64,000 nucleotides of DNA from Neoalteromonas arenosi (GTDB lineage: Bacteria; Pseudomonadota; Gammaproteobacteria; Enterobacterales; Alteromonadaceae). A program made the translations under genes and the position numbers. The notes below the pieces were generated by a model. That model was not told where the DNA came from, did not search any database, and saw nothing but the letters and a program-made list of their open reading frames with translations. The DNA lies in the NCBI RefSeq assembly GCF_030362855.1, contig NZ_JAUCBP010000007.1, positions 372,675-436,674 on the forward strand. Reading direction: 5' to 3'. Positions 24,720 through 40,240 of this stretch are shown piece by piece; positions within the stretch are counted from its first letter, which is position 1, and each line of letters opens with the position of its first letter.

Positions 24720-24905
24720 CCCATATTTGTTCTACTTACGTACAGTATACTCTACGGTACTGTGTTACAGCACTGCCGAATTGTATCTAACTATTTCAAA
24801 TCCAAATTAGCGCCTATTAATGCTTGGTACATAGGTTTTTGGTGTTTGGTTTTCAGCCTGCAGACGCGTATACTTGCGGGCCTATTTAGACGAGGAGATC
24901 AGCAA

Positions 24906-27900
24906 TTGATATTACCGGTAGTTCCCCCAGAAAGCGCAGTCGCAGCGGAATACCTTGAATACCTTGAAGCCTTGCGAGATTCCAATTTCAGCGGTGATAT
25001 CGAACACAGTTACTCCAGTCGTCTGGCGGTGGCCACCGACAACTCAATTTATCAAAAGATGCCACAGGCGGTGATATACCCCAAATCAGTCGAGGATTTG
25101 ACTGTAGTGGGTCAATTAGCGGCTTCGAGACCGGATATTCAGTTTTCTGCACGCGGCGGTGGTACGGGTACTAATGGTCAGTCATTGACCAGTGGCATAG
25201 TGGTAGATATCAGCCGTCACTTAAATAATGTGCTGGAAATCAATGTGGAAGAGCGTTGGGTTAGGGTTGAAGCCGGTGTAGTAAAAGACGCCCTCAATGA
25301 CTTTTTGCGCCCCTATGGATTTTTCTTTTCACCGGATTTATCAACCAGTAACCGTGCAACGATAGGCGGCATGATCAACACTGATGCTTCCGGTCAAGGT
25401 TCTTTGGTGTACGGTAAAACCAGTGACCACGTGTTGGCATTAAAAGCCGTTCTCGCCAATGGAGAGGTGCTCGATACACAATCTATTGCATGCGCGGATG
25501 TGAAAAATATTGAAAACCAATGTGTGCAGACAATTTATGCACAGTTGGTTAAGTCTTGTATCCACAAACGCGACGCCATACTTGCCAAATTTCCCCGTCT
25601 CAATCGCTTTTTGACCGGTTATGATTTAGAGCACGCAGCCAGTGAAGACCTCAGTAGTGTCGATGCAACACGCATCCTCACCGGCTCTGAGGGCTCTTTG
25701 GCATTTATCGCTGAAGCAAAACTCGATATAACGCCTATCCCCAAGCACAAGGCGCTAGTGAATGTTAAGTACGACAGTTTTGAGTCAGCACTTCGCCATG
25801 CGCCAGCCATGGTCGCGGCCAATGCGACATCGGTCGAAACGGTTGACAGCAATGTACTGGATTTAGCGCGTACGGATATCATCTGGCACAGTATCAGTGA
25901 TTTGATTACAGATGTTCCCAATAAGACACTGTTGGGACTCAATATGGTTGAATACAACAGTGAGGATCTAGACGAAATCGAGCAGCGAATAGCGACTTTA
26001 AGTGCGCGTTTAGACGCTGAAATAACGGCCGGTGAAACAGGGGTTATTGGTTATCAAGTTACCTTTGATACGGCGGATATCGCCAAGATTTATGCTATGC
26101 GTAAAAAAGCGGTTGGGTTGTTGGGTAAGACCAAAGGCAGTCGCAAGCCGATTGCGTTTGCAGAGGATACTGCCGTTCCTCCCGAGAACTTGGCAGATTT
26201 CATTATGGAGTTTCGCGCATTACTGGATAGTCACGATTTGCACTACGGTATGTTTGGTCATGTTGATGCCGGAGTATTACACGTGCGCCCTGCGCTCGAT
26301 ATGTGCGATCCAGAGCAAGAAAAGCTGATGCTTAAATTGTCTGATCAAGTGGTTGAGTTGGTCGCTAAGTATGGTGGCTTAATGTGGGGCGAGCACGGTA
26401 AAGGCTACCGCAGTGAATATGGGCCAGCGTTCTTTGGTGATGAACTCTTTACCGAGTTGCGCAAGATTAAAGCGGCGTTTGACCCGCATAACCAGATGAA
26501 CCCTGGCAAAATTTGTACGCCCATTAATTCTGACGCGGGGTTAGTTAAAGTCGCTGACGCAAAACGTGGCCATCTGGATAAAACCATTCCGATCAGTTTT
26601 AAAGAGCCGTTTGAACCTGCCATGAGCTGCAACGGAAATGGTTTGTGTTTTAACTACGACACGACATCACCGATGTGCCCATCGAGCAAAATTACCCAAG
26701 ACCGTCGCCATTCACCGAAAGGCCGCGCGGGGATGATCCGGGAGTGGTTGCGTTTACTCAATAACCAAGGTGTGAGTGTTAAGCGCCTTGAGGCGGAGAG
26801 CTTCTCAACGTCATTGTGGGAGCGTTGGATTAACACGCGTAAGACAGCTAAAACCGAAGATTTTTCCCATGAAGTATTAGAAGTTATGGATGGCTGTTTG
26901 GCGTGTAAGTCGTGTAGTAGTCAATGTCCGGTCGGTGTTGACGTACCCGATTTTCGAGCGAAGTTCCTATCGATTTACTATCAGCGTTATATGCGTCCAT
27001 TCAAAGATTATTTTGTCGCCAATGTTGAATGGATGGCCCCATTGATGGCTAAAACGCCGCTACTTTTCAATACCATGCTTAAGCCCAAGTGGGCACGTTC
27101 GCTATTACAGAAAACCATTGGTTACGTAGATGCGCCAGTTTTATCAGTGCCTAATTTAAAACAGCGCGTTGAATCATTAGTCGATGATTACTCCTACTCA
27201 CAACTTGCCAGTTTAAGTGACGCTGAGCGCGCCGAGTTTGTATTGATAGTACAAGACCCGTTCACCTCGTTTTATGATGCGGAAGTGGTTAAACATTGTA
27301 TTGATTTAATTGCTGGTTTAGGTCTGAAGCCCGTTGTTTTACCGTTTAAACCCAATGGGAAGCCACAGCATGTGAAAGGCTTTTTAGAGCGTTTTGAGCG
27401 CACGGCAAAGTCAACTGCGGCGTTTTTAAACCAAGTCCATCAGTTGAACATTCCTATGATAGGTGTCGATGCATCACTGGTGCTGTGTTATCGTGATGAA
27501 TACACCAAGACGTTAGCTGAGAAACGTGGTGACTTTAGCGTTAAAACAGTTCAAGAATGGTTAACAGAATATCTGGCCGAGCGCCAAGAGCCATTGCCGC
27601 AATTAAATGATGATAATACCTACGTGCTGTTGAGCCACTGTACTGAGAAGACTGCTTTGCCAGCCTCAGAACGACAGTGGCAGGCCATTTTCAGTGCGTT
27701 TAATTTGCAGTTAACTCCCACACCTGTGGGCTGTTGTGGCATGGCCGGTACTTATGGTCATGAACAGCAGAACTTAGCCAATAGTCGCGGTATTTATGAC
27801 TTAAGTTGGCGCCCCGTATTGGCGAAAACCAAGGCGGACGTTGTTTTAGCCACGGGGTATTCATGTCGCAGTCAAGTGGCGCGATTTGAACAATATAAAC

Positions 27901-27950
27901 CATTACACCCATTGCAGATCATTGCCATGCACCTGCAAGAAACTCACTAG
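24906..27950 (+). CDS. ydiJ: FAD-linked oxidase/Fe-S protein YdiJ (D-2-hydroxyglutarate dehydrogenase type)
   Basis: A protein of 1014 residues from TTG 24906, which has AGGAG 8 bp upstream and gives the normal YdiJ length; an in-frame start at 24762 adds 48 unrelated residues. It has a FAD-binding PCMH domain (SARGGGTGTNGQSL and STSNRATIGGMINTDASGQG), a lactate-dehydrogenase-like C-terminal FAD domain (HVDAGVLHVRPALD, LMWGEHGKGYRSE), a 4Fe-4S segment (MDGCLACKSCSSQCPVGVDVP) and a final CCG-type domain (SHCTEKTAL, GCCGMAGTYGHE). Characterised YdiJ-type enzymes oxidise D-2-hydroxyglutarate. Confidence 0.88.
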   Translation: MILPVVPPESAVAAEYLEYLEALRDSNFSGDIEHSYSSRLAVATDNSIYQKMPQAVIYPKSVEDLTVVGQLAASRPDIQFSARGGGTGTNGQSLTSGIVVDISRHLNNVLEINVEERWVRVEAGVVKDALNDFLRPYGFFFSPDLSTSNRATIGGMINTDASGQGSLVYGKTSDHVLALKAVLANGEVLDTQSIACADVKNIENQCVQTIYAQLVKSCIHKRDAILAKFPRLNRFLTGYDLEHAASEDLSSVDATRILTGSEGSLAFIAEAKLDITPIPKHKALVNVKYDSFESALRHAPAMVAANATSVETVDSNVLDLARTDIIWHSISDLITDVPNKTLLGLNMVEYNSEDLDEIEQRIATLSARLDAEITAGETGVIGYQVTFDTADIAKIYAMRKKAVGLLGKTKGSRKPIAFAEDTAVPPENLADFIMEFRALLDSHDLHYGMFGHVDAGVLHVRPALDMCDPEQEKLMLKLSDQVVELVAKYGGLMWGEHGKGYRSEYGPAFFGDELFTELRKIKAAFDPHNQMNPGKICTPINSDAGLVKVADAKRGHLDKTIPISFKEPFEPAMSCNGNGLCFNYDTTSPMCPSSKITQDRRHSPKGRAGMIREWLRLLNNQGVSVKRLEAESFSTSLWERWINTRKTAKTEDFSHEVLEVMDGCLACKSCSSQCPVGVDVPDFRAKFLSIYYQRYMRPFKDYFVANVEWMAPLMAKTPLLFNTMLKPKWARSLLQKTIGYVDAPVLSVPNLKQRVESLVDDYSYSQLASLSDAERAEFVLIVQDPFTSFYDAEVVKHCIDLIAGLGLKPVVLPFKPNGKPQHVKGFLERFERTAKSTAAFLNQVHQLNIPMIGVDASLVLCYRDEYTKTLAEKRGDFSVKTVQEWLTEYLAERQEPLPQLNDDNTYVLLSHCTEKTALPASERQWQAIFSAFNLQLTPTPVGCCGMAGTYGHEQQNLANSRGIYDLSWRPVLAKTKADVVLATGYSCRSQVARFEQYKPLHPLQIIAMHLQETH

Positions 27951-27957
27951 GATAATT

Positions 27958-28365
27958 ATGCAAGAACAACCTAAAAGCCAAGAAGAGCTTGCCCAATGGG
28001 CGAAAGAGCAATTTCAAAAAGCCAATCAGCACCTCGCTGAAAATGGTTACCTGTTTAAAAGTGTTATTACGGAAGAAAGCCGTTATTTGGCGCCATTTGT
28101 TGCTGTTTGGAAAATCAGTACCAATGACGGTAAGTTACTATGGGTGTTAAGCGGAGATTTACCGGTTGATTACGTACCGGCAGATGTTGCAGCAGACGCG
28201 CGCAGTGCACTTAAGCATTTTGCCTTGAAGTGGCAGCTAAAAGCGGAAAATATCCGCAACCAAGTAAGTAATGATAAGACGCAGATGGACTATGCTGCTT
28301 TACTAGAATCTCGCGCTGAGAGCTTGGCGGAACTAGAAGGCAACGACCAATTCTGGCAGGCATAG
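27958..28365 (+). CDS. DUF4826 family protein
   Basis: A 135-residue acidic soluble protein starting at ATG 27958, 7 bp after ydiJ, with GGATAAT before it. It has KSQEELAQWAKEQFQKANQHLAENG, then LAPFVAVWKI and LLWVLSGDLPVDYVP, recalled as the DUF4826 pattern, and a helical C-terminus. The function is unknown. Co-transcription with ydiJ is likely, as the gap is only 7 bp. Confidence 0.7.
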   Translation: MQEQPKSQEELAQWAKEQFQKANQHLAENGYLFKSVITEESRYLAPFVAVWKISTNDGKLLWVLSGDLPVDYVPADVAADARSALKHFALKWQLKAENIRNQVSNDKTQMDYAALLESRAESLAELEGNDQFWQA

Positions 28366-28378
28366 GACAATAGGTTAA

Positions 28379-28407
28379 CTATGCCTTGGCAACCCGCCAA
28401 GGCATAG
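28379..28407. terminator. Bidirectional hairpin between DUF4826 and roxA genes
   Basis: CTATGCCTTGGC (28379-28390) and GCCAAGGCATAG (28396-28407) form a perfect 12-bp stem with a 5-nt loop, between two converging genes. There is no T-run on either side, so it may act as an mRNA 3'-end stabiliser as well as a terminator. Confidence 0.6.
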
Positions 28408-28409
28408 CG

Positions 28410-29546
28410 TTACTCAAACCAGTAATAACCCGCTTGGCATAAGGGCAGTAGCACTTTGGCTATGCCTTTTATTTGTTCACTAGGTATAGCGTTTGGTAAC
28501 TCGGTGACGCTATTGTTCAATAACGGCACCAAACTATCCCAGTACGCCCTTGGGCATTGGAACGCTTCACCGTTCACGGCGAAGCACTGTTGAGGGTCAT
28601 CGCTCACTAGGTACAGAGGTCTTAATCCTTCCAGTCGATTAAGCGTGTCAGTCGACGCTAATCTTTCAATAATAACCTGTAAATTAAATTCTTCTGTGGG
28701 GTACGGGGATAACTCTTGCTCACTCATTCGCACGATCAAATGATGCTGATAAGCTGCAGTATCAATGGCGTGCTTGAGCTGTTTAACAAGCGCATCTACT
28801 TCACGAGATGTTATTTCGGCAGGATGCATTGCGAAGTCGGGCGAGGCATCGGTATAGCGCTTATTTTCAATAAGGTTATTGCTTAAACCCTCGGTAAGAA
28901 TGTCCGCAAGTAGCTCATTGTTCGGTGCGCGAAATCCTATGGAATAGGTCAGCGCACTTTCAATCGTTTGCCCTTTGTGAGGCCACCCTGGCGGGATATA
29001 CAACACATCACCACACACAGTAATACAGTCAATCATTGGCTCAAATTCATCGACTTGACGCAAACCATTATTATTAAATTCAATGGACTGAAGATCGGGT
29101 TTGCCAACCTGCCAGTGACGCTGCCCTTTACCTTGAATGAGAAACACATCGTATTGATCAACGTGAGCACCAACACCTGCACCCATTGTACTGTAACTGA
29201 TCATTACATCGTCTGTACGCCAGTACGGGATAAAGTCAAATGTTGAAAGTAGCTTATCGACGTCGCCAAAATAGCGCTCTGTGCCTTGCACCAAAAGCGT
29301 CCAACTTCCCGTGAACACTGCATCAAAATCGTCGAACGGACCGCTTGTTGTTTGCCAATGACCATGCTCGTCAACGCTAACAATACGACTATCTACCTCG
29401 GGCTCCTGTGCTAAGCCGGCTAAATCGTGCTCGTCGATTGGATCATGAAAACCGGGCATTAAGCCACGCAATAAACAGGGTTTTTTTTGCCAATACTTGG
29501 CTTTGAATTCTTTGACTGAAAACGTTTCGTTCAATATCGCGTTCAC
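28410..29546 (-). CDS. roxA: Cupin-type 50S ribosomal protein L16 3-hydroxylase
   Basis: A 378-residue 2-oxoglutarate/Fe(II) oxygenase of the YcfD/RoxA (JmjC) family, which hydroxylates an arginine of ribosomal protein L16. Visible are FKAKYWQKKPCLLRG, VDSRIVS, the metal ligands in GVGAHVDQYDVFLIQGKG (HxD) and the distal His in YIPPGWPHKGQT, then a winged-helix C-terminal domain. GTG 29546 has GGAG 5 bp upstream; a GTG seven codons earlier is the alternative. All metal ligands are present, so it should be active. Confidence 0.9.
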   Translation of the reverse strand: MNAILNETFSVKEFKAKYWQKKPCLLRGLMPGFHDPIDEHDLAGLAQEPEVDSRIVSVDEHGHWQTTSGPFDDFDAVFTGSWTLLVQGTERYFGDVDKLLSTFDFIPYWRTDDVMISYSTMGAGVGAHVDQYDVFLIQGKGQRHWQVGKPDLQSIEFNNNGLRQVDEFEPMIDCITVCGDVLYIPPGWPHKGQTIESALTYSIGFRAPNNELLADILTEGLSNNLIENKRYTDASPDFAMHPAEITSREVDALVKQLKHAIDTAAYQHHLIVRMSEQELSPYPTEEFNLQVIIERLASTDTLNRLEGLRPLYLVSDDPQQCFAVNGEAFQCPRAYWDSLVPLLNNSVTELPNAIPSEQIKGIAKVLLPLCQAGYYWFE

Positions 29547-29614
29547 CAGGGCTCCAACCAAAATCACATAACATGATCATACGTTAACTAATCAGTAAAG
29601 GTGAAAACTTTCTG

Positions 29615-30805
29615 TTACCGGTCAAGTGTCAGTGAATAGACCACTCGAGTTCCCAGTCCCTGCAATTCCATGCGTCCAACGAGTTCACAGTGAAGTTGTT
29701 GGTTAATCGATAAGTATGTTGTTTCACAAATATTAATATGTCCAGCCACACAGTTCGATTCCAGACGGGAGGCAAGTAGCATTGGCAAGCCCCACAAGTC
29801 GTAACAGGGTTTAAACAAACCAATTATACCCGCTATCACTTTACCACTCGCTATACCGATACGGCTAAGCGAGTCAAATCCAAACCTATTAGCGATCGCT
29901 CTAAATTCCACTTCCATCTGTCTCGCGGCAAGACAAATAGCGACAGCAGGAGAATAATCATTGTTATGTTCGATTGTATAGGTTAGTGGCACGCCTGCTG
30001 CGGCTATGTACTGATCACCATTAGTTTTAATTCGTTCAATGCCATACATGGCACATATTTCATCGAACCGCCGATAGACCGCATCGAGCATTTGAATTTG
30101 TGCTAACGAATCGCGATTTGCGGCAAATTCCGTGTAGCCCCGCATATCAAAAAACAGCACGCTAACAGGTGAATAATGTTGCGGCTTTGGCTGCTGTGTT
30201 GAGGGCAATGGCGCTTGAAAACACTCAGGCAATACTCGATTTAATGCACTTTTGCGCGACGCTGATTCAGACTGAATAGCGCGCCAAAACTGAGATAAAT
30301 GCCAGCGTATAAATACACCGATGAAGGTACAGCAGCTACTCATTAATAAGGCATTGAGATAGCCCTTGCTTTTTAGATAAGACTCATCAACGTCAGCACG
30401 CCACTGAATCCATTGATACTCTGCATGTAAAAAAAGCGCGTTGAATAAAACGACAACGCACAGAAGTAACAAAGGGGATTGCAAGCGAAATAAAAATACA
30501 GCTATTACGATACCTACTGGCAAGAACCAATGGGCTAAATAGTCGCCTTGCCACAGTGCACCACTCAGCACGATGAAGGACGCATACGTAATACACAGTA
30601 AGAGGTTACGGATTCCGATTGAGTGAGCTAAGCGCAAGGCGCTCAGGGCAAGGATGTGGAGGAAAATAAAACCCACAATAAATAGTTTATGGGTTTTATC
30701 AGCAACACTCGCTAGTGGAATTTGTACTATCAGCGCAATTAACAAGGCATATTGGACAGCAGAGCTTATTGATTGGCGCTGAACGTAGGCATGGGGAGAT
30801 GACAC
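29615..30805 (-). CDS. Membrane class III adenylate/guanylate cyclase
   Basis: A 396-residue protein starting at GTG with AGGA upstream. The N-terminal half has about six membrane helices (residues 15-165). The cyclase domain (about 210-390) shows SVLFFDMRGYTEFA (first metal Asp), IERIKTNGDQYIAAAG (second Asp), RIGIASGKVIAGIIG, YDLWGLPMLLASRLES. Class III enzymes make cAMP or cGMP. The region is somewhat divergent (NGD where IGD is usual, PMLLAS where VNLAS is usual), so the substrate is unclear. The signal sensed by the membrane part is unknown. Confidence 0.82.
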   Translation of the reverse strand: MSSPHAYVQRQSISSAVQYALLIALIVQIPLASVADKTHKLFIVGFIFLHILALSALRLAHSIGIRNLLLCITYASFIVLSGALWQGDYLAHWFLPVGIVIAVFLFRLQSPLLLLCVVVLFNALFLHAEYQWIQWRADVDESYLKSKGYLNALLMSSCCTFIGVFIRWHLSQFWRAIQSESASRKSALNRVLPECFQAPLPSTQQPKPQHYSPVSVLFFDMRGYTEFAANRDSLAQIQMLDAVYRRFDEICAMYGIERIKTNGDQYIAAAGVPLTYTIEHNNDYSPAVAICLAARQMEVEFRAIANRFGFDSLSRIGIASGKVIAGIIGLFKPCYDLWGLPMLLASRLESNCVAGHINICETTYLSINQQLHCELVGRMELQGLGTRVVYSLTLDR

Positions 30806-30867
30806 TGGCTATTCCTAGCCGCAAAGTACGGCAAAATCCATTTGCCGCTAATACTAGATGGTGTTGT

Positions 30868-32881
<2,014 letters not shown>

Positions 32882-32882
32882 C

Positions 32883-34025
32883 TTATCGAATATAACTCTC
32901 AATAATTCCGCCGCCTAAACACACCTCGTCCTGGTAGATAACTACGGATTGTCCCGGCGTTACAGCTTTTTGCGGTTGCTTAAATTGGACTTCTACGGAG
33001 CCATCGGCATTGGGTATTAGTGTAGCTGCTATGTCTTGCTGGCGGTAGCGTGTTTTAACCACAACATCCATTGGCTTGGCATGCGCTTCGCGGTCAACCC
33101 AATGCAGCTGGTCAGCGTTTAGGCCGATGGAATACAAACGCGGATGATCGGCACCTTGGCCGACGATTAATGTATTGTTGGCAACGTCTTTGTCTACTAC
33201 ATACCATGGTTCATCGCCATGATCGCGTAAACCACCAATATGCAAACCCTTGCGTTGTCCTAGGGTGTGATACATCAACCCTTGATGCTCACCTAACGTT
33301 TCGCCTTCGGCACTGACAATAGGACCTGGTTGAGCGGGCAAATACTGTTTTAAGAAATCAGTAAATTTGCGCTCACCAATAAAGCAAATACCGGTACTGT
33401 CTTTCTTGTCATGAGTTACCAAGTCAAGCGCCGCTGCAATCTCTCGCACTACAGGCTTTTCTATGTCACCAATAGGGAAAAGCGTTTTACCGACGTGTTC
33501 ATGGCTTAAAGTATACAAGAAGTAACTTTGATCTTTATTGTCATCCAACCCGCGCAGTAACTGATACTTGCTGTCGACTAGACGGCGTCTAACGTAATGG
33601 CCAGTGGCGATAAAATCAGCGCCGAGGTCTTCTGCTGCAAACTCGAGAAATGCCTTAAACTTAATTTCCTTGTTACACATGATATCGGGATTTGGCGTTC
33701 GACCAGCGCGATACTCGGCAAGAAAATACTCAAATACATTGTCCCAGTACTCAGCTGCGAAGTTGATTGTGTGTAATTCAATGCCAAGCTTGTCAGCGAC
33801 TTGTTGTGCGTCTGCAAGGTCTTCGGCAGCAGCGCAATACTCATCATTGTCGTCTTCTTCCCAGTTCTTCATGAAAACGCCTTCAACTTGAAAGCCTTGT
33901 TGCTGAAGAATATAAGCGGATACCGATGAATCGACACCACCGGACATGCCGACAATGACTTTTTTTGACGCTGGATCTGCAACGTCTGGCTGTGGTATCG
34001 CTACTGGTAAAACAATATCTGACAT
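32883..34025 (-). CDS. mnmA: tRNA-specific 2-thiouridylase
   Basis: A 380-residue enzyme that inserts sulfur at C2 of wobble uridine 34 in Lys, Glu and Gln tRNAs. It has the PP-loop [19 protein letters not shown], the first catalytic Cys in [16 protein letters not shown], the partner Cys in [13 protein letters not shown], and [11 protein letters not shown]. Its N-terminus has about 20 extra residues before the PP-loop compared with E. coli. First gene of the mnmA-hflD-purB unit. Confidence 0.96.
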   Translation of the reverse strand: MSDIVLPVAIPQPDVADPASKKVIVGMSGGVDSSVSAYILQQQGFQVEGVFMKNWEEDDNDEYCAAAEDLADAQQVADKLGIELHTINFAAEYWDNVFEYFLAEYRAGRTPNPDIMCNKEIKFKAFLEFAAEDLGADFIATGHYVRRRLVDSKYQLLRGLDDNKDQSYFLYTLSHEHVGKTLFPIGDIEKPVVREIAAALDLVTHDKKDSTGICFIGERKFTDFLKQYLPAQPGPIVSAEGETLGEHQGLMYHTLGQRKGLHIGGLRDHGDEPWYVVDKDVANNTLIVGQGADHPRLYSIGLNADQLHWVDREAHAKPMDVVVKTRYRQQDIAATLIPNADGSVEVQFKQPQKAVTPGQSVVIYQDEVCLGGGIIESYIR

Positions 34026-34162
34026 AGCTTGTATATAGACTAAAAATAAAGGCGCGGAGTTTACCAGAACGGCGAACTAAATTCGATAGGTGTAGGCGCG
34101 CTTATTTAGGTCAAAAGTTTCCATCTTATGCGCTACATGGGTGTGGTTACTGATGCCGGTTT

Positions 34163-34726
34163 TTAAACCTCTATTTGCTGATATTCACCGTTCTCTAAGC
34201 CATCAATCGTCCAACTGCCAATCCGGTAGCGGATCAGTCGCAACGTTGGGTGGCCGATATGCGCAGTCATGCGGCGCACCTGACGATTACGGCCTTCAGT
34301 GATCGTGATTTGCAGCCACGCCGTCGGAATACTCTTGCGCTCTCGAATAGGCGGCGTGCGCGGCCACAGCTGACTTGGTTCGTCGATCAATTTGACCTTT
34401 GCTGGGGCGGTCATACCGTCTTTTAATTCTAGCCCTTGCGCAAATGCGTTGAGTGCTGCTGGCGACGGGATCCCTTCCACTTGTGCCCAGTATGTTTTAC
34501 TTGTTTTGGCTTTAGGATGGGCGATTTTGTGCTGCAGTTTACCGTCATTAGTCAACAGCAAGAGTCCCTCTGAGTCGCGGTCCAATCGGCCTGCCGCATA
34601 GACATCGGGTATGTTGATATAATCTTTCAACGTCTTGCGTCCCTCGCCATCAGTGAACTGCGAGAGAACATCAAAGGGTTTATTAAACAGCACTAGGGTG
34701 CGCGGGCGCTTGTTGTAGGTGACCAT
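34163..34726 (-). CDS. rluE: 23S rRNA pseudouridine synthase (RluE type)
   Basis: A 187-residue RsuA-family enzyme without an S4 domain, as expected for RluE, which modifies U2457 of 23S rRNA. It shows [15 protein letters not shown], the catalytic Asp motif [20 protein letters not shown] and [23 protein letters not shown]. It is divergent from icd, the arrangement also seen in E. coli. Confidence 0.92.
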   Translation of the reverse strand: MVTYNKRPRTLVLFNKPFDVLSQFTDGEGRKTLKDYINIPDVYAAGRLDRDSEGLLLLTNDGKLQHKIAHPKAKTSKTYWAQVEGIPSPAALNAFAQGLELKDGMTAPAKVKLIDEPSQLWPRTPPIRERKSIPTAWLQITITEGRNRQVRRMTAHIGHPTLRLIRYRIGSWTIDGLENGEYQQIEV

Positions 34727-34842
34727 GTATGATTACTCCAGCATCGACAATAGGATACCGCAAACGCGATAAGTTGTGGTTTTTTTTCCTTCTACTACAA
34801 AGGTATGACTTGTTTAAACACGGATCGGCCATATACAATTGA

Positions 34843-37131
<2,289 letters not shown>

Positions 37132-37149
37132 ATTTTTTCGTTCTAAATA

Positions 37150-37180
37150 AAAAAGCCCGGTTATAACACCGGGCTTTTTT
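37150..37180. terminator. Bidirectional terminator between icd and cspD
   Basis: AAAAAGCCCGGT and ACCGGGCTTTTT arms enclose a TATAAC loop, with A-run and T-run on the two sides. It serves the converging icd and cspD genes. Confidence 0.93.
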
Positions 37181-37191
37181 GAATCTGCGAT

Positions 37192-37410
37192 TTATCTTTC
37201 AGGGTTCTCTGGAATATCTATATTCTCAGCATGTAAACCTTTAGGACCTTCTTGAATATCAAAGGTTACCTCTTGGCCTGCCTTCAAAGAGCGATAGCCC
37301 TCCATTTGAATAGTGGAGTAGTGCGCAAAAATATCTTCGCCACCATCCTCGGGAACAATAAAACCGAAACCCTTCGCGTTGTTAAACCACTTAACCTTAC
37401 CGACTGCCAT
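37192..37410 (-). CDS. cspD: Cold-shock-like protein CspD
   Basis: A 72-residue OB-fold protein with both nucleic-acid-binding motifs: [15 protein letters not shown] (RNP1) and DIFAHYSTI (RNP2). The acidic tail and position opposite clpS point to CspD, which in E. coli inhibits DNA replication in stationary phase, rather than CspA. About 200 bp of AT-rich DNA separates it from clpS. Confidence 0.9.
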   Translation of the reverse strand: MAVGKVKWFNNAKGFGFIVPEDGGEDIFAHYSTIQMEGYRSLKAGQEVTFDIQEGPKGLHAENIDIPENPER

Positions 37411-37618
37411 ACATCTACTTCCTCTTAATCCTTGAACTGGAACTTTTTAGACCCCATTATGTGCAATAGGAGTGGGAGATGTGCGTCACTTCACATCACC
37501 TTACATAAAATGTAGATATTTTAACCACAATATGTCAAGGCGAAACGTAAAAAAACGCGTTAACAAATGTTACTAACAAATGTTTCTGAAATTTTCATTC
37601 TGTGACTATTATTAAATT

Positions 37619-37939
37619 ATGAGTAAAGACAACACCATTAGCATTGATAAACAGAAGCACTTGGAAGAGGTGCGCAAGAAAGCGCAGCCGCCGCCGATGT
37701 ATAAAGTAATGCTGAATAACGATGACTACACCCCAATGGATTTTGTGGTGGAAGTTTTGCTGAAGTTCTTCAACATGGATAGTGAGAAAGCGAACCAATT
37801 AATGTTGACGGTTCATTATCGCGGTCGCGCTGTGTGCGGTGTTTACACAGCCGAAATAGCAGAAACAAAAGTAATGCAAGTTAATCAATATGCGCGCAAA
37901 CACCAACACCCACTGATGTGCTCGATGGAGCCAGCGTGA
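37619..37939 (+). CDS. clpS: ClpS, N-degron adaptor for ClpAP
   Basis: A 106-residue adaptor. The binding pocket motif [17 protein letters not shown] and the second face ([15 protein letters not shown], with His) are complete, followed by the typical [15 protein letters not shown] helix. It presents proteins with Leu, Phe, Tyr or Trp at the N-terminus to ClpA. clpA starts 15 bp downstream, and both transferases that create such N-termini (Bpt, Aat) are 3 kb away. Confidence 0.96.
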   Translation: MSKDNTISIDKQKHLEEVRKKAQPPPMYKVMLNNDDYTPMDFVVEVLLKFFNMDSEKANQLMLTVHYRGRAVCGVYTAEIAETKVMQVNQYARKHQHPLMCSMEPA

Positions 37940-37954
37940 TTTTTTGGGGGAAGT

Positions 37955-40225
37955 ATGTTAAATAAAGATTTAGAACAAACGTTAAATTCAGCGTTTGTAT
38001 TTGCCAGAGAACATCGTCATGAGTTTATGACCGTTGAGCATTTACTGCTGGCGCTGTTAGACAATCCCGCTGCACAAGAGGCGTTAAAAGCCTGTGGCGC
38101 GGATATAGATATTATTCGCGGTGAACTAACCGAATTCGTCAAAGACACCACACCGTTGATTTTGGACGATGCTGACGGTGATCGAGAAACCCAGCCCACT
38201 TTGGGATTCCAGCGAGTATTACAACGCGCTGTATTCCATGTCCAGTCCTCAGGGAAAGAAGAAGTAACAGGCGCCAACGTATTGGTGGCTATTTTTAGCG
38301 AGCAAGAATCACAAGCTGTTTATATTTTGAAGAAAGCTGATGTGACCCGCTTAGATGTGGTCAACTTTATTAGTCACGGTGTTAGTAAGACTGAAGACGA
38401 AGGTAGTGTTAATTCAGAAAATAGCGAGGAAAGTACCGAGGGCGAGGCTAATGAGTCGGCGTTAGACAAGTTTGCAACTAACCTTAACTTGCAAGCTCAA
38501 GAAGGCAAAATTGACCCGCTCATTGGTCGCGACAGTGAAGTTGAGCGGTCGATCCAAATCCTATGCCGTCGTCGCAAAAATAATCCACTGTTAGTGGGCG
38601 AAGCTGGGGTTGGTAAAACCGCGATTGCTGAGGGCTTAGCTTATCGCATTGTAAACAATGAGGTTCCTGATGTTATCTCGGAAAGTACGGTGTACTCATT
38701 GGATCTAGGTGGTTTATTAGCCGGCACAAAATATCGAGGCGATTTTGAAAAGCGCCTAAAAGCCATCTTAAAAGAGCTTACAAAAGATAAACACGCGATT
38801 TTGTTTATCGACGAAATTCATACCATCATTGGCGCAGGTGCTGCGTCAGGCGGTGTTATGGATGCGTCAAATTTACTCAAGCCTAAATTGAGCAGTGGTG
38901 AGCTGCGCTGTATCGGCTCGACGACTTATCAAGAATATCAAGGTATCTTTGAGAAAGATCGTGCCTTGGCACGCCGCTTCCAAAAAGTCGATGTGGTTGA
39001 GCCTAGTGTATCGGATACCACCAAGATTTTGATGGGGCTGAAATCGCGTTATGAAGAACATCACAATGTACGCTTCACGAATAAAGCATTACAAGCTGCG
39101 TCAGAATTGAGTGCTAAATACATCAATGAGCGTCATTTGCCGGACAAAGCCATCGATGTAATGGATGAGGCAGGGGCGAGCCAGCGTTTGTTGCCGCAGT
39201 CTAAGCGTAAAAAGACGATTGGTGTTGGTGATATTGAGCATGTTATTGCGAAGATAGCGCGCATTCCAGAAAAGTCAGTTTCAGCCTCTGATAAGGAAGT
39301 ACTGAAAAACTTATCGCGCAATCTGAAAATGGTCGTGTTTGGCCAAGATGATGCGATTGAAACTTTGACTAATGCGATTCACTTGTCTCGCTCTGGCTTG
39401 GGTAATGAGCAAAAACCTATAGGTAGTTTCTTATTCGCCGGTCCTACTGGGGTCGGAAAAACCGAAGTCACCCAGCAGCTTGCTAAAATTATGGGTGTCG
39501 AGCTTGTGCGTTTCGATATGTCGGAATATATGGAGCGCCATTCGGTGAGCCGCTTGATCGGTGCGCCTCCGGGTTACGTCGGCTTCGATCAAGGCGGCTT
39601 GTTAACTGATGCGGTGATTAAAAATCCGTACAGTGTAGTCTTACTTGACGAGCTAGAGAAAGCCCATAGCGACATTTACAACATTCTGTTGCAGGTGATG
39701 GATCACGGAACGCTGACTGATAACAATGGCCGTAAAGTAGATTTCCGTAATGTAGTATTGGTAATGACCACCAATGCCGGTGTGCAGGAGACTGTACGAA
39801 AATCAATTGGCTTTAAACAGCAAGACCACAGCCATGATGCACTGAGCGAAATTAACAAGATTTTTTCGCCTGAGTTTAGAAATCGCTTGGATGGCATTAT
39901 TTGGTTTAATCACTTGGATTCTGAAGTGATTTTACAAGTGGTTGATAAATTTATCATCGAACTACAAGCTCAATTAGATGCAAAAGGCGTATCGCTTGAG
40001 GTCAGTAATGCGGCTCGAGCACATCTGGCCGAATTGGGTTATGACAAAGCAATGGGCGCTAGGCCAATGGCCCGTGTTATTCAACAAGAGCTGAAAAAAG
40101 AGTTGGCTAATGAACTATTGTTCGGTGAATTGAGTAATGGTGGCAGTGTAAAAGTTGGACTGAAAGGCAAAAAGTTCATCTTCAGCTTTAAGTCACTAGA
40201 AAAGTCCAAATCGACGACGCCGTAG
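37955..40225 (+). CDS. clpA: ClpA, ATP-dependent protease unfoldase
   Basis: A 756-residue AAA+ unfoldase with an N-domain (1-145), first ATPase module ([15 protein letters not shown] Walker [15 protein letters not shown] Walker B) and second module ([31 protein letters not shown]). The IGF-type loop for ClpP docking is at SIGFKQQ (about 616-622). The Walker and docking motifs listed are intact. It follows clpS directly and ends with its own terminator. It degrades ssrA-tagged and N-degron proteins with ClpP, which is not in the window. Confidence 0.97.
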   Translation: MLNKDLEQTLNSAFVFAREHRHEFMTVEHLLLALLDNPAAQEALKACGADIDIIRGELTEFVKDTTPLILDDADGDRETQPTLGFQRVLQRAVFHVQSSGKEEVTGANVLVAIFSEQESQAVYILKKADVTRLDVVNFISHGVSKTEDEGSVNSENSEESTEGEANESALDKFATNLNLQAQEGKIDPLIGRDSEVERSIQILCRRRKNNPLLVGEAGVGKTAIAEGLAYRIVNNEVPDVISESTVYSLDLGGLLAGTKYRGDFEKRLKAILKELTKDKHAILFIDEIHTIIGAGAASGGVMDASNLLKPKLSSGELRCIGSTTYQEYQGIFEKDRALARRFQKVDVVEPSVSDTTKILMGLKSRYEEHHNVRFTNKALQAASELSAKYINERHLPDKAIDVMDEAGASQRLLPQSKRKKTIGVGDIEHVIAKIARIPEKSVSASDKEVLKNLSRNLKMVVFGQDDAIETLTNAIHLSRSGLGNEQKPIGSFLFAGPTGVGKTEVTQQLAKIMGVELVRFDMSEYMERHSVSRLIGAPPGYVGFDQGGLLTDAVIKNPYSVVLLDELEKAHSDIYNILLQVMDHGTLTDNNGRKVDFRNVVLVMTTNAGVQETVRKSIGFKQQDHSHDALSEINKIFSPEFRNRLDGIIWFNHLDSEVILQVVDKFIIELQAQLDAKGVSLEVSNAARAHLAELGYDKAMGARPMARVIQQELKKELANELLFGELSNGGSVKVGLKGKKFIFSFKSLEKSKSTTP

Positions 40226-40240
40226 CCTCGAACGTGCATG

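Noticed and set aside
24762-24905. N-terminal extension of YdiJ
   Set aside because: The 48 extra residues are not part of the family, and TTG 24906 has a correctly placed AGGAG.
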